This document shows positions 24,916-38,158 of a DNA stretch of 64,000 nucleotides, piece by piece (positions within the stretch are counted from its first letter, which is position 1; every line of letters begins with the position of its first letter). Under the pieces are notes generated by a model. It saw only the letters and a list, made by a program, of their open reading frames with translations. It was not told the origin of the DNA and did not search any database. A program made the translations under genes and the position numbers. This DNA comes from Saccopteryx bilineata (lineage: Eukaryota > Chordata > Mammalia > Chiroptera > Emballonuridae). The stretch lies in contig NC_089493.1 of the NCBI RefSeq assembly GCF_036850765.1, positions 295,338,349 to 295,402,348 on the forward strand, written 5' to 3'.

Positions 24916-25952
24916 TTCCCCCAGCTGCCGGCCGTTGCACGCTCAGGACGGCACGCTCACCAGCCTTCTCTTCCAACCAGCCGCCTGCCGAGATCTCAGC
25001 GTTCCTGCCCTGGGGTCATCGCCACTGCTGTGACTCCTCCTGACACGTTGTCCTCCGCGGCCCAAGCACAACCTGACTGGCTGCTTTTAAATCTCCTTTC
25101 TTCTTTCTCTCTCTCACGTTCAATCAGCAAACAAATACAATTCGTGTCCGTCCGTCACTGCCTGGTGCGTAAAGCTTGGGACAGAATTTCCCGAATTTGG
25201 AGCGTGAGTGTGAGGACGGCCTGATTTAAAACACGGACGGCGGCGTGGTTGAGTGCGGAGTTCACACGGGAGCCCAGGATGGGGCAGGGAATCCAGATGG
25301 TCATCCTTCCTCCAAGACAGCGGAGAGCGGGCTGGGACAGCACTGCCCATGCAACTGCCAGGGGACACCTGCCACTCTAAGACGCCGCGGACAGAGAAAA
25401 TGAACCACGGGCAACTCGGAGAGCAGGCGCCATGCTCTGAGGTGGGTGGCCACACGTCTGTACCGACTGAACGATCTTTAATGACCTCCCATGCGGGCCG
25501 GTGAATTAACCCTCTATGTAAGCTGTTCCTCTTACCGCTCAGATCCACCTGTTTCTCTCAGAAAGCTGTGCAGTGCGGCGGTTAATGTGAGCGAGTCCTG
25601 GGTTCAAGTCCCAGCAACCCTGTTTACTCTCCCTGAGAACTTGCATCAGAAACTTGAACTTCCTCTGCCTCCCCGAAGGAGGTGGCAAGGACTTTCTCCT
25701 TCATACGGGTGCTGCAAAGACACGTCAGATGATGCACGTCAAACCCAGGCACACCCCTTTCTTTCCTCTGTGGCCCACAGCCTCAGCATCACTATCAGAA
25801 CTGGTGCCCCTGGAACTTGCTTCAGCTTTCAAAGCCTTGACCTTCCACACAGAGAGCAAGGTTCTCAAGAAGCTCATCTCTCTTCTTTAGAATTCCATGG
25901 ACCTTTGATTACTGAACGCATGTGCAAGGGCCACCAATAAGAAAGCAGAGAG

Positions 25953-26326
25953 GGCCCTGGCCGGTTGGCTCAGCGGTAGAGCGTCAGTCCGGCGTGTGAA
26001 AGTCCTGGGTTCGATTCCTAGTCAGGGCACACAGGAGAAGCACTCATCTACTTCACCCTTCCCCCCCTCCTTCCTCTCTGTCTCTCTCTTCCCCTCTTGC
26101 AGCCAAGGCTCCACTGGAGCAAAGTTGGCCCGGGTGCTGAGGATGGCTCCATGGTCTCTGCCTCAGGTGCTAGAATGGCTCTGGTTGCAACAGAGCGACT
26201 CTTCAGATGGGCAGAGCATCGCCCCCTGGTGGGCATGCCGGGTGGATCCCAGTTGGGCGCATGCGGGAGGCTGTCTGTCTGCCTCCCTGCTTCTCACTTA
26301 AGAAAAATACCAAAAAAATAAAAATA
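25953..26326 (+). mobile_element. tRNA-derived SINE type I
   Basis: Full-length: GGCCCTGGCCGG head, GGTTCGATTCC B box, CTCCACTGGAGCAAAGTTGG, and a CACTTAAGAAAAATAC end with A-rich tail. A 14-bp duplication AAGAAAGCAGAGAG/AAGAAAGCAGTGAG flanks it (25939-25952 and 26327-26340). Confidence 0.92.
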
Positions 26327-27589
26327 AAGAAAGCAGTGAGAACGGGGCTGTGTCTCCTGCCCACCCCAGATCTATATGCCTTGGTTGCATTCTTGGGTAC
26401 TTTCTTGCATCCAAGACCCCCGAGTGGTGCTCGCTGCCGAAGGCGCTGACCCCGCGAAGCCCTCCCGGCCTCCTGTCCCCCTCCTTCCCTCTCCGAGTGC
26501 CGTGTCGGCCCTGCTGCAGCGGGCGACGTCCCGATCCAACTCAGTCTCCTCGGACTCAATGGCGCCTCCCGCCTGCTACGAGAAGCAATGACTCCTTCCC
26601 TGTGGCTACGGCCCTTCCGGAAGGTTCCTGCCGCGTCAGCAGTGGCCAGCTACCAGCGGACGGTGGCAGGAAGAAGACATCTGACCTGCACGGCAGTGAC
26701 CAGATTCTCTTTCTTCTGAGAGTGTCTCAGAAGCCCGGGAATCCGGCAGCTAAGGCGAGCTGCCCAGGGCTAAGGAAAGCCATGTCACCATGACCGGAGA
26801 GACACACAGACCAGGGGGCAGCAATGGAGATCTATTCCAGAAAACTCCGGAGTTACAGATTCTAGTTCTTCCTGAGGCTCAGGTGTGTCTTTGCCTTTGG
26901 GTTGGTTCCTTCCAACAAAACCCTTTTTTACCAAAAAAAAAAATCCAGGAGAAAGTCTGGAGGAGGGTGTGTTCTGCTTCTGGCCACCCGCCCGTCACCG
27001 ACGGAGGCTGTTGCCAGGGCCGTCCCCAGCAGCGCCCACACAGCAGCCCGTATCCTTGGAAACCTCTGCCCACCCCAGCCCACCCTGAGTCGCCGGGACT
27101 TTCTCGGACACTCTCAACAGACGGGCCCTCGAGGGGGCCAGCTCAACAAAGGGCCACCCTCCTCTCCCCCGACACCACCGGTCTGTCCCCTCCGGCAGGC
27201 AGGGTGGCCATCCCTCCCAGCATGCCTTGCAGCTGAGTTCTCGCTGGGCCACGGCTGCCAATTTGGGAAGTAACTGCTGTCGTCCTTCAATGACTCATAC
27301 AATCTAATTCTTTTTTCTTTCTTTCTTTCCTTTTTTTTTTTTTTTTTTCCCAAGAAGTGCATATGTTCGATTGAAAAGAAAACATTTAAAATAGATGTTT
27401 TTGCCAAGGAGAGTCAACCGGCTGTGCCCACTGGCAGTTGGGACGTTGCGTGAACGTGCCGGGCCGACCACGGCCCCGGGGAGAGCGTCATCCCGGGGTG
27501 TGCCCACGTGCCAGGCAAGGGGCTCTCTGGCCGGGCTCTGATACCGCCGGTAAACCCCCCCCCCCCAGTTAGCGTGACTTGTCTTTTCT

Positions 27590-27700
27590 AACCCCCACTT
27601 ATTAAACCCACTTGACGAATGATGGAGCCGGTATCCAGAGCGATTAGGTGACTTCCTGGAGGTCACTCACCCAGCCAGGTGTCACACAGAACCAGAACAA
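27590..27700 (-). repeat. MIR-like remnant
   Basis: Antisense MIR-type phrase: GATTAGGTGACTTCCTGGAG then GTCACTCACCCAGCCAGG. Boundaries approximate. Confidence 0.5.
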
Positions 27701-28494
27701 TTCCCCGAAGCCTCCCTCACCCAAGACCAGCTCATTGAATGACCAATCCTCTCAAAACCCAAAGCTGCATCGACCCGGGTACTAACGTCGGCCGGCTCAC
27801 GGCACACTCAACACGGGAAAGTGTTCTGCGGTAGACACGTGTGGAAACCAGGGCATTCACCCGCGGTCCCCTCCCTGGATCAAATCGATGTTTTCGTGGG
27901 TCTGTGTCTCTCTCTTTTTGATTCTCTCGCATATGCACGTTCGATTTTAACACATTTAGGATCATCTCTCAAACAGAACTTAATATCCTACATCTCCTGT
28001 TAAAAGTGCGCCGTGCGTCTATTTTTCAGAGGTGTTTTCATCCCATGGTCTAAGAATACATCTGGTGTTAACTCTGCTTTTCCAAACAAGTTTTTTTAGA
28101 AATTAAATCTGCATCATTCTACGAACGACAAATGTTGTTTTCTCTATCGGTAGGTTCTTGTGTTCCCTTCTATCGACTCTGACTGACTACCTTGAAGATT
28201 TTTTTTTTTTATCCTACAGAGGATCTTTTTATCTTTCGAATTCTAAGTCTCCGGCAAGACACACGTTATGAAATTTGCCACATTATTCCAGATTTGTCCA
28301 GTGTTTTTCAAGGTAGCTGATTCATAAAGAGATTCTGGGTCACAAAATACAAAATGACAATCCACTCAGACTACAGTAACCTCTTCGCTGCTCCGGAGAC
28401 ACGGGACCCGTGCTCCCCGCCTGGGGCGCCGACACGCGGTCCTCCCGCTGTGGCGGGCACTGCGGTGGCCCCAGATGCTCAGAGGCGTCGCTGC

Positions 28495-28680
28495 CCTACT
28501 TGCTCTGCTCTCTGCTCAAATGTCACCCTTACCAGAAAGACCTTCCCTGATCATCCTATCAAAAAATAGCATCTCCCCGTCCCAACCCGTCCATCTCCGT
28601 TCGTTTTATTTAGTTTCGTTCTTGTTGTTGTTGTTGCCCTCTCTGTCTCCCCTGTTAGGACAGGGGCTTTCTCTCGTTTT
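28495..28680. repeat. L2 remnant
   Basis: CTCAAATGTCACCCTTACCA then GAAAGACCTTCCCTGATCAT is the familiar L2 3' region. Confidence 0.65.
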
Positions 28681-30024
28681 GTCCACGGATGGACCCCTCA
28701 AAAGGAGGCGGCTGGGTCCTGGCACATTTCTGTCAACAGAAAGACTCGCTGACGGAGTCAATAAGCGTTAGCGTTCTCTGGATACTGGCGGTGACAACCA
28801 GAGTTCTAGGGACACCGGCTGTAGAGATACTGCCTCTTTCAGCCCGGCTGCCTCCTCGGGGGACCCCACCTGGGACGCAGAGAATGTGCAGTTCTGGAAG
28901 GTGAGGGTGACCCGGATGACGGCCTTCACAGGCCTTTCCCAAACAAGGGGTGTCCCCTCCCTGCTCCCCCGAGCTACACTAACAGTGGTTGCTCAACACG
29001 GGCGGCGCTCCCTACATTTCACAGTCTCTCCCCCACAGATCTTTCTGGCACGACCGTATCCTCATGGGGTAAGGAGGGGACTCCTTCACGGCGGAAAGCA
29101 CGCTGGCAGGGGCCCTGGGGACACCTGTCACTTAGCGATCGTGTCACTTAGCCCGAGCCTCTTCATCTCTCTGAGGGTCCAATTTCCTCTGTGCAGAAAT
29201 GCGAACGGTCATCGCCGTGTGTAGTCTTCTTGTAAAAAATCAGGTGGGATGGTGAAGGTAAAAGTAGTTTATAAACTAGAGAAAGGAAGGTGGAGTTCAG
29301 GCAGAGCCCGGGTGGCACGATGTCTCTGGGTTTGGGGTCCTCACGTCTCACGCAGCCCAGGCCAGGGCCGCCACCACCTGTGTGACGCGCAGGAGGCCCC
29401 GAGCGGTCTCTGTCACCGGAGGACAGTGGCAGGGCCCACCCGGGAGCGGTGTCGGGAGGCCAGCAGGAGGCTCCGTGGGCAGAGCTCTGCCCCTGCTCCG
29501 CACGCCGGGACACCGCTGGGCTGGCTGTGCCTCTGCTGTGGTTTCTACACCACCGGGAAGGCCGTCGTGGTGGCCACTCAACGTCCAGGCGGAAGCGTGC
29601 GGCTCCGAGTTCGGTGGGCCTGAGACCCTGCGCCGTGTTGAGGAAAAACGACCCAACACCCCCAGACCTTCAGTCTTTCCACCTGCAAAGCAGGGGTGAC
29701 AGACCGTCCCCCTCGGATGCCATTATTTTGGGGGAGCCCAGAAAGAAACAATGTTTTTGAAGGCCCACAGGATGGCAGACACTCAGACGGGCAGTCAGCT
29801 GCCCTGAGAGATGGGAACACTGAGGGGTGCAGCACCACCCACCTGCCTTCACGAGCAGGTGGGACATGAGCATGCCCCCCCCCCCGAGAGCTCGGGCCCC
29901 GACTGAGCCCGGAGATGGCAGGCTGGTCCTGGGGCGCCTGCCCACGAATGCCAGGGGGTGCCTACGGGGTGACTCACACTCAGCACCGTCACAAACCTTC
30001 TAGTCGAGGCTACTGTAAAGCCTC

Positions 30025-30180
30025 TTGGGAGCCTGGCTTGCTGGGTTCAAATCCTGGCCCTGAAATACCAGCAGTGTGGCCTCAGTCTCCTCATCTGTGG
30101 AATGGGGATGATGACAAGCCCGTCCGAGGCCTGGCATACGGCTGCTGATCGTGAGTCCTGTGCCTCACAAGTAGCAGGTG
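30025..30180 (+). repeat. MIR element
   Basis: GGGTTCAAATCCTGGCCC, then TCCTCATCTGTGGAATGGGG and CCTGGCATAC; sense MIR. Confidence 0.7.
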
Positions 30181-31064
30181 TATGTCTTCCAAACCAATTT
30201 ATATGCAGCTCAGCTATACAGACTTAGCCAAAACAGAACGGCGCCCGCCCCTGGGTGAGGGGGGCACGGAAGGGGCATCGGCTCCTCCCTCTCCTATTGC
30301 CAGTTCCCTCTCCACCCCGGACAGCACAGCCCCTGGACACAGGGTGACTGCACGGCGGACCCTCCCCATGAGAAAGCACCGTGTCCCACCCAACCCCCGC
30401 TGGTCTGCAGCCTGCGCATCAGCCCCAGCACGGGCTCCGTCCCCACGCAAGACGTCCCCACGGCTGCACTCGCACGTCTGGGCTCTCCCCGGAGCGTGAC
30501 AGCTCCCCGAGGGGGACCCGCGCTCACGCCGCAGTTTCCACGGGAACCCAAGCCCCCCTGCCTCCTTCCGGGCGGCTCAGTGGTCGAGGGGTCTCCTCCC
30601 GTTTCACTGATCGTGGGCAACACAGTCGGTTACAAACGAAGAGACGGAATGTCCACACATAGGCGTCACGGAGGACTCCATCCTCCCATCTCAACGCAGC
30701 TAACGGAAACGGAACACAGGCTCCCCGCGAGCCCCGCCCCCACCTCGAGAACCAGACCCCTCTGTCTGCGCCCCGGGCGGAGACCGCCCTCCGCCTGCCA
30801 CGGCCGCTGAGTCCACTCGGGGACCGGCGATGGGAAAGGAGAAGGCTGGGCGGAGGGGTCTCGAGGTGGGAGGGTCCGGTCCAGTCCTGTCTCGGCCCCC
30901 CCACGGGAACGCCTCAAGGCCTTGGCCGCCCAGACGGGGGCGAGAACACCCTCTCCCGTCCTTGCCAAGTCCCCGCACGACGCGAGTCCCTGCTGGTCAC
31001 GCCGTATTTTCCTTCGCCTCGACGCTCTGACTCAGAAACTTAATTTTATTGTAAAAGCACACTT

Positions 31065-31458
31065 GGCCCTGGCCGGTTGGCTCAGTGGTAGAGCATCGGC
31101 CTGGCGTGCAGGAGTCCCGGGTTCGATTCCCGGCCGGGGCACACAGGAGAAGCGCCCATCTGCTTCTCCACCCCTCCCCCCCTCCTTCCTCTCTGTCTCT
31201 CTCTTCCCCTCCCACAGCCGAGGCTCCATTGGAGCAAAGATGGCCCGGGAGCTGGGGATGGCTCTGTGGCCTCTGCCTCAGGCGCTGGAGTGGCTCTGGT
31301 TTGCAACAGAGCAACGCCCCAGAGGGGCGGAACATCACCCCCTGGTGGGCGTGCCGGGTGGATCCCAGTCGGGCACATGCGGGAGTCTGTCTAGACTGCC
31401 TCCCTGTTTCCAGCTTCGGAAAAATGAAAAAAAAAAAAATTAAAATGAAAAAAAAAAA
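31065..31458 (+). mobile_element. tRNA-derived SINE type I
   Basis: Full-length with TTGGCTCAGTGGTAGAG and GGTTCGATTCC. The body has CTCCATTGGAGCAAAGATGG, and two A-rich tail blocks follow. A 13-bp duplication TAAAAGCACACTT flanks it (31052-31064 and 31459-31471). Confidence 0.93.
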
Positions 31459-32036
31459 TAAAAGCACACTTTAGCCACCTTTGGAGCATAATATTGAAGC
31501 AATTCATGGAAACCAGTAAATAATGGGAAAAGATCAGGCATGTGTTCTAGCCTGAACCGGGAGCTACACGAGAGAATCTCATGCTGTGTCATCCAAGGAC
31601 TCAAACTAATAAACAGAAACGGGCCTAGAGCTCGGGCCTCGACCCCCTCCCAGCGTTAATGAACGAATGGACGCAGCCCCCCAGCATCAGGGCTGCCAAC
31701 CTCACACAGAGGGAGGAAGCCAGACACGGCTGGCCTGCAGAGGAAAGAACACCCAGCGACCTGCAGTCTTTGCCAAGGACACCAAACCGGAGTCTGACCA
31801 AGTCTCTGGGTCCAGCCCCCGGTCTGCAGGAAGCTCGGGGGGCCGAGGATGCACGTGGAGGGGCCCCGGCACCCTGCGATCGGCGAAACCCAGGCTGTGA
31901 GGCCAGGCAAGGGGTCAACAGCCTGGACCGCAGGCAGGCAGGGAGCAGGGCCAATCAGAGAAAAGGAGGGATGGGATGGAGCACGTGGTCACTCCAGGAA
32001 ACCAAGTATAGAACACGTCTGATTTTCTTTTCTTTT

Positions 32037-32326
32037 TTTATAGGAACAGACAGACAGGAATGGAGAGAGATGAGAAGCATCAATCATCAGTTTTTCATTG
32101 CGACACCTTAGTTGTTCACTGATTGCTTTCTCCTATGTGCCTTGACCACGGGCCTTCAGCAGACCGAGTAACCCCTTGCTCAAGCCAGCGACCTTGGGTC
32201 CAAGCTGGTGGGCTTTTGCTCAAACCAGATGAGCCTGCGCTCAAGCTGGCGACCTTGGTGTCTCGAACCTGGGTCCTCCGCATCCCAGTCCGACGCTCTA
32301 TCCACTGCGCCACCGCCTGGTCAGGC
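32037..32326 (-). mobile_element. tRNA-derived SINE type II
   Basis: Reverse complement, ending GCGCCACCGCCTGGTCAGGC. A probable duplication CACGTCTGATTT/CACGTCCGATTT lies at its two sides (one mismatch). Confidence 0.9.
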
Positions 32327-32616
32327 CACGTCCGATTTCTAAAGACAGAAGAGATCCGACCACAGCGATACACGAGAAGGACACGCAAGGCGGTCAAGCG
32401 ACCCCCTGGGGAAGATGGGGTGAGATCGCTGAGACACTTCGCGAGGGGCTGCCAGGTTCTCCTGCTCAGCCTGGGCGGTGGCCTGAGGAACTTAACCTTA
32501 TTCCTCATTCCTAACGTCGATGATTCAGCATCTATTTGGTGTGGTTCTCTGTATTTTTTTAATAGTGTTTTAAAATTAAGACTTTGTACACTGCTGTCAT
32601 AAATTGAAGAAAAAAA

Positions 32617-32691
32617 TTTCACAAAAATTAGGGGATATTTCATAGCTTCATATTCATTTTGAAATATCCCCTAATTTTTGTGAGCAGTATA
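32617..32691. mobile_element. Palindromic MITE, perfect hairpin copy
   Basis: The arm at 32620-32642 is exactly complementary to 32660-32682 (23 bp), with a 17-base loop. GCAGTATATA follows on the right. It belongs with the copy at 1573-1646. Confidence 0.88.
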
Positions 32692-32702
32692 TATATATAA
32701 CA

Positions 32703-33402
32703 TGCCTGGCCAGTGGTGCTGCAGTGGATAGAACATCAGCCTGGGACGCTGAAGACCCAAGTTCAAGCTCTGAGGTTGCCGACTTGAGCGCGGGCTCACC
32801 GGCTCGAGAGCGCATCACTGGCTTGAGTGTGCGATCATACCCATGACCCTGTGGTCACTGGCTTGAGTGTGCGATCATACCCATGACCCTGTGGTCATTG
32901 GCTTGAGTGTGCGATCATACCCATGACCCTGTGGTCACTGGCTTGAGTGTGCGATCATACCCATGACCCTGTGGTCACTGGCTTGAGTGTGCGATCATAC
33001 CCATGACCCTGTGGTCACTGGCTTGAGTGTGCGATCATACCCATGACCCTGTGGTCACTGGCTTGAGTGTGCGATCATACCCATGACCCTGTGGTCATTG
33101 GCTTGAGTGTGCGATCATACCCATGACCCTGTGGTCATTGGCTTGAGTGTGCGATCATACCCATGACCCTGTGGTCATTGGCTTGAGCTCAATGTCAATG
33201 GCTTGAAGCCCAAGGTGACTGGTTTGAAGCCCAAGATGGCTGATTGAGGAAGGGGTCACTGGCTTGGCTGGAGCCCCCCCATCCCATCAAGGCACGTATG
33301 AGAACCAATCAATGAACAACTAAACTGCAGCCACTACGAGTTGGAGCTTCTCATCTCTCTCCCTTCCAGTTTGTCTGTCTGTCTATCTCTGACTCTTTCT
33401 CT

Positions 33403-33405
<3 letters not shown>
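32703..33405 (+). mobile_element. SINE type II with internal 40-bp amplification
   Basis: The head (GCCTGGCCAGTGG, then GCAGTGGATAGAACATC) and tail (CATCAAGGCACG, CTTCTCATCTCTCTCCC) are those of a type II SINE of usual length about 290 bp. Between them a 40-bp unit containing GGCTTGAGTGTGCGATCATA is repeated nine times (32818-33177). The element is followed by an AT run. Confidence 0.93.
32818..33177. repeat. 40-bp tandem array, nine copies, within a SINE
   Basis: Exactly 360 bp of 40-bp units starting at 32818 and every 40 bases after. The only visible variation is CACTGG versus CATTGG at the unit junction. There are no spacers. Confidence 0.97.

Positions 33406-33406
<1 letters not shown>

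Positions 33407-33444
<38 letters not shown>
33407..33444. repeat. AT microsatellite
   Basis: Follows the 3' end of the amplified SINE directly. Confidence 0.95.
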
Positions 33445-33446
<2 letters not shown>

Positions 33447-34194
33447 CATAAAAGCAAAACAATGACTTAGAAACTGCTGTTTGCCAAAGCTCGGGACCTA
33501 AAGCTGGTATTCTCTCTGTTAAAAAGGTGTTAGGAAAATGCTGTGGGTAGGGTAGCACCAAACAGAAGCCTCCTCCTGAGGTCCTCAGAGAAACGTCAAG
33601 TGAACTAACTGCGAAGGGGAGCATCACCAAGCTCCCCCCCAGATCGCCTCCATATTTCCTGGAAGCACCTTGCCCAGCGGCACCGGCTGCTCACGTCGCC
33701 AAACAGGACCCCAGCTCCTACCCCTGCCGCAATGGAGCGAGGGATGTTCTTGTAGCTCCTTGTCACCCAGCAGACCCCAACAAGAGGCTGGGGGACCAGT
33801 CCCCACGGGGAGTACTGTACACATCTGCATAAAACATTTCCTCCCCGGAGCCCCTGTGGCCAGGAGGCTCCCCGGGATCGGGAGAAGCCGGCTTTTGGCA
33901 GAAAATCCTCCCGTCACCCAAACGCAGACACCGTGTGGCCATCAGGCTACAATCTGCAGACCCACCCCCTCTCCAGGTCCTGTGGTCACATGGTCACAGC
34001 CCCTGTTGCATTATTATTTTTTTTAATTATTATTCTGTTCTATGACCACAACTTCTCAAGAACAGCAACGAGCTCACGCAGCTCCACACGACAGGACTTG
34101 GGCGAGGCCCAGGCTGAGGCTTGTGGAATAAACCACTAACAGCCATCAAACACCAGCTGGCGCGTGTTGTGTTAACGTCTTGCTCACCTGTAAG

Positions 34195-34365
34195 CTCATT
34201 TCCTCCTCGCAACAACGTAGCCTGTAGCGACTATTACCTCATCCATTTCTACAGATGAAACCAAAACGGTAGCCCAAAGAGGTTGTATCATCTGCCCAAG
34301 GTCATTCATCCAGTCTGTGACGGAACCAGATTTGAACCCAGGTCTCTATGACCTCAGAATGTATC
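34195..34365 (-). repeat. MIR element
   Basis: Antisense MIR: ATTTCTACAGATGAAACC, then CTGCCCAAGGTCATTCATCC and GATTTGAACCCAGGTCTC. Confidence 0.75.
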
Positions 34366-35364
34366 AAAAGACCGTTCAGAACCTAGAAAAGCAGCTCCAG
34401 CTCCGCCCCTTTTCCGCAGGGCAGCTCCGTGCCTGCCGTGCAGTCTGCACCGAGGAGACCTCCCCGCATCCAGGTCAGGGTCTCCAGAGGCTGGTGAGCT
34501 CAGCCTGGCCTCACAGAGCACAGGAGGTGGTGACGGTGGACAGAAGGGGAAGCCTCCGTCTCAAACCACGCGTCACATCGCGCACGGGGGTCGGACTCCA
34601 AGATCAGCCCGGAGGGGGAGAGCTGGATGGAGTCAAAACCATCTTGGAAACTCCCTTAAAGCATCTTTAAGTCACAGGGCCACCAGTCCTCTGAAGTCCC
34701 ACCGGCAAGGATTAACTTTGTCCTCTTTGCAATAGGGGCTCTGGCCTCCCCACCTCCTTCAGTATGGAGGCCGACATCTGACTTCAAAAGGGACAAGGCT
34801 AAGAGGTTTGGCTAAGAGGTTTTTAAAGGGACGTCCCTTGTTCTCACAGCATCACAGTCAGTCAGCTGGAGTCACAGTCACAGTCAGCTGGAGTCACAGT
34901 CAACAGCAGAGAGTGCACAAACGTCCCCTTCTCGGGAGCCCCAGCTCTGAGCTCACTAGCCCCTGCCTCGGACCCCGTGCCCCCTGCCCGAGCTGGGCTC
35001 CAAGGGCTGTGTTCTCGGGCAATCCCTCCTCCAAGGAGGTCCGTGCTCCCTGCAGAAGGCACTGGAGCATTTAGCCAATGGGCCGCCCGGGACCACGGAC
35101 AGGAATGACGTGGGGACCTCTGCCCCATCTGCTGTGACATCTCATATCGTGAGACCCAAGTCTCGAGTTCCTGTCCCCGGCTCACCTCTGGTCGTCAGCG
35201 GAAGGCCCTGCTCTGCAGGTTATAAAACCAACTGCCCGAGCCCCTTCATCTCTCTGTTGAAAGAGCAGCTTCCCAGCGGCCACCTCGGAAGTTCTCAGCG
35301 GCCTCTCCCGGGCCCCAGCTCTCCCTGCCGCTATAATGGGAAGGACCCGGGTGTCTCTTTCTCA

Positions 35365-35706
<342 letters not shown>

Positions 35707-36498
35707 TCACGTGCCCCGTGCCCCCCCACCCCGCAGAGCCTCTCCAGGCCTCCTCTGCACACACGCCTCCCGCTGACGCTAAAACGAGAGAGGACATTTT
35801 CCAGAGACCTCGCACGGGTCAGCGCTGGACCCCAATCAAGAGAGGCGGTTCCAGGGGCAACGACTGAGGATGGATCCCTTTGGGGAGAGGAATCCACGCC
35901 CAGCAACCCAACTGGAATACAGACCCCCCACGAGGGCAAGTTCCTCTGCCCGTTCTGTTCCCTGGAGTAACCTAAGACCCTGGAACACCACCGGGCACAC
36001 AGGAGATGTTCAATAAATATTTGTCGAAGGAGCTTATTCCTGGGGCTCTTGTTCCCGTATTCATTCAACTGTTTAATATTCGCTAGGAGCCCGGTGAGCA
36101 CTGGGGATGCAGCAATGAACAAGCAGGAACACTCTCGACTCTGCACTGCAGAGAGGAAGAAAGACTTCAGGCAGAATGACGGGGGTGCTGAATGTCTTAC
36201 TTCCACCTCCTCTCCGATGGTCCTGGGGTCCCCTCTGTGCAGCTGTGGTCACAGTCGGGGCAGGATAGTCAGTGGGGCTCACGACACATCACTCTTTCCA
36301 CTGGCTGTGGCTAGGCCAGAGGGGACCCTGACCAGCAGGTACCATTCCTCTTGGGAAGAACCTTCTGATTGGCCAGTGGACCCACTTGGCCACAGCTGAT
36401 TGGTAGATAACTGGCCTAAGCTGAGCCAATCAGACCCTCTCCCTAAGAACTGGCAATTCGGATAGTCCCAAGTTGTCAGTCCCGAGGCCCTGAGCAGA

Positions 36499-36500
<2 letters not shown>

Positions 36501-36539
<39 letters not shown>
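36501..36539. repeat. CA microsatellite
   Basis: Uninterrupted CA run of 39 bp. Confidence 0.97.
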
Positions 36540-36542
<3 letters not shown>

Positions 36543-37094
36543 CCGCCTATGGCTTGTTTTTTGCCACACACAGCGCAGAATGGAACAGAGGTGCGAGGAC
36601 AGAACGGAGGTCCGAGAATGAGCAGAGACCCTGCTGTCCAGTCTCTCAGGCTCGGCTGTTCCCCATTAGAAAGCTCCCTGTCCCTCCAATAAAACCATCA
36701 CTGATATCGAAGTGAAATTGGTTTGAGTGGATTTATGTTCCTAGAAACAGCCCATAAGACAAAAATGACAGCTTGCGTAGCTCAAACCCTTAAAATAAAC
36801 ATACTGCTTAAAGAATAATCATAAAAATAGTATAAAATTTTATCAAGGTCACCCCAATAAATCCAATGAAAAAAATAAAATCAATGAAAAATTCAGGAAG
36901 CCAAATATCATGAGGTAACTTAACAAACAAGGCACATTCCGTGCTCAACCCGGCAGCAGAAACCCTACACGCAGGGCAGACTCCTCGCTCTATAGGAAGG
37001 GCAGTGCCTCCTGCCTGGGTCGGAACCGCTGGGGGCGCTGGTTTGGGATACAGACACAGACCCCACGGCCCCCTCTCATTGAGAAGCAGCGCTG

Positions 37095-37301
37095 CGCCTG
37101 ACCTGTGGTGGCGCAGTGGATAAAGCGTCGACCTGGAAATGCTGAGGTTGCCGGTTCGAAACCCTGGGCTTGCCTGGTCAAGGCACATATGGGAGTTGAT
37201 GCTTCCAGCTCCTCCCCCCTATCTCTCTCTCCTCTCTGTCTCTCTCTGTCTCTCTCTCCTCTCTAAAATGAATAAATAAATAAAGAATTAAAAAAAAAAA
37301 A
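37095..37301 (+). mobile_element. tRNA-derived SINE type III
   Basis: A shorter SINE: GCGCAGTGGATAAAGCGTC, B box GGTTCGAAACCC, GGTCAAGGCACATATGGGAG, a CT-rich tract, and AATAAATAAATAAAG plus an A tail. A perfect 15-bp duplication TGAGAAGCAGCGCTG flanks it (37080-37094 and 37302-37316). Confidence 0.93.
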
Positions 37302-37554
37302 TGAGAAGCAGCGCTGGGCGGCCGCCCAGGAGCCAGCCTTCTAACAGTCTCCTCCCTCCTCTCAAGTGATTCGACAATCACTGAACGTGGAGTTGGGAGG
37401 AACTCCGAGGTGCTGTCAGAACTGATCCGTTTACTCCGGTGCTTGGGAGCTGTAAGTTGAACCATCCTCCTAATGATTTCTCAGCAGTCATTCATGGGGT
37501 GAGAAGGGAATTTTCCTTTGCCCCTTAATAGTCTAATCAGGCTTTCTTTTTTAT

Positions 37555-37792
37555 GTTTAAATTAGAGTTGACATACAGTATCATTTCAGTTTCTGGTATA
37601 GCACCTAGTGACTCAACATTTCTATACCTTACGACGTGACCCCCAGTGAGTCCAGTGCCCAGAGGTCTGCGTACAGAGTCATTAGGAAATTACTATCTTC
37701 CCTATGCCGCACTGGACATTCCCGTGACTTCTGTATTTTATAACGGGAAGCCTGGATCTCTTATTCCCCCTTCAACTTTCTCAAAGAAGTTG

Positions 37793-37834
<42 letters not shown>

Positions 37835-37870
37835 GATATGACTCAGCTATAAAAAGAATAGAAGTTAGTC
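37555..37870. mobile_element. L1 remnant with CA run
   Basis: GAGTTGACATACAGTATC, then GACTCAACATTTCTATACC, is L1 3'-region sequence. After a CA run (37794-37832), ACTCAGCTATAAAAAGAATA then ATGGACCTAGAGG also matches L1. Fragmented. Confidence 0.55.
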
Positions 37871-38116
37871 GTCTGTGGCAGCACAGATGGACCTAGAGGG
37901 AGTCGGGCTGAGTGACAGAGAAAGCTCTCCTTTTCGACAGGAACCTCCCTGCCCTTCCTGGACAGCTGCCCAAGAGCTTCCCCGGATCAGAGAGGAACCG
38001 ATATTCCGTGGTGGTCTTAAAACATGCCTGTAGATACTTTTCTGAGGCCCTTCCCCTTGAACCTGGGCGGGGCTTTGTGATGGGCTCAGTGAACAGAACA
38101 CAGTGCAAGTGACCCC

Positions 38117-38118
<2 letters not shown>

Positions 38119-38157
<39 letters not shown>
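38119..38157. repeat. CA microsatellite
   Basis: Uninterrupted AC run of 39 bp. Confidence 0.97.

Positions 38158-38158
<1 letters not shown>

Noticed and set aside
24299..25224. Overlapping 200-244-codon frames
   Set aside because: They arise from the 81-bp minisatellite, whose unit is a multiple of three; no protein family recognised.
32818..33177. CRISPR-like regular repeats
   Set aside because: The 40-bp units are contiguous with no spacers and lie inside a SINE in a mammalian intron.
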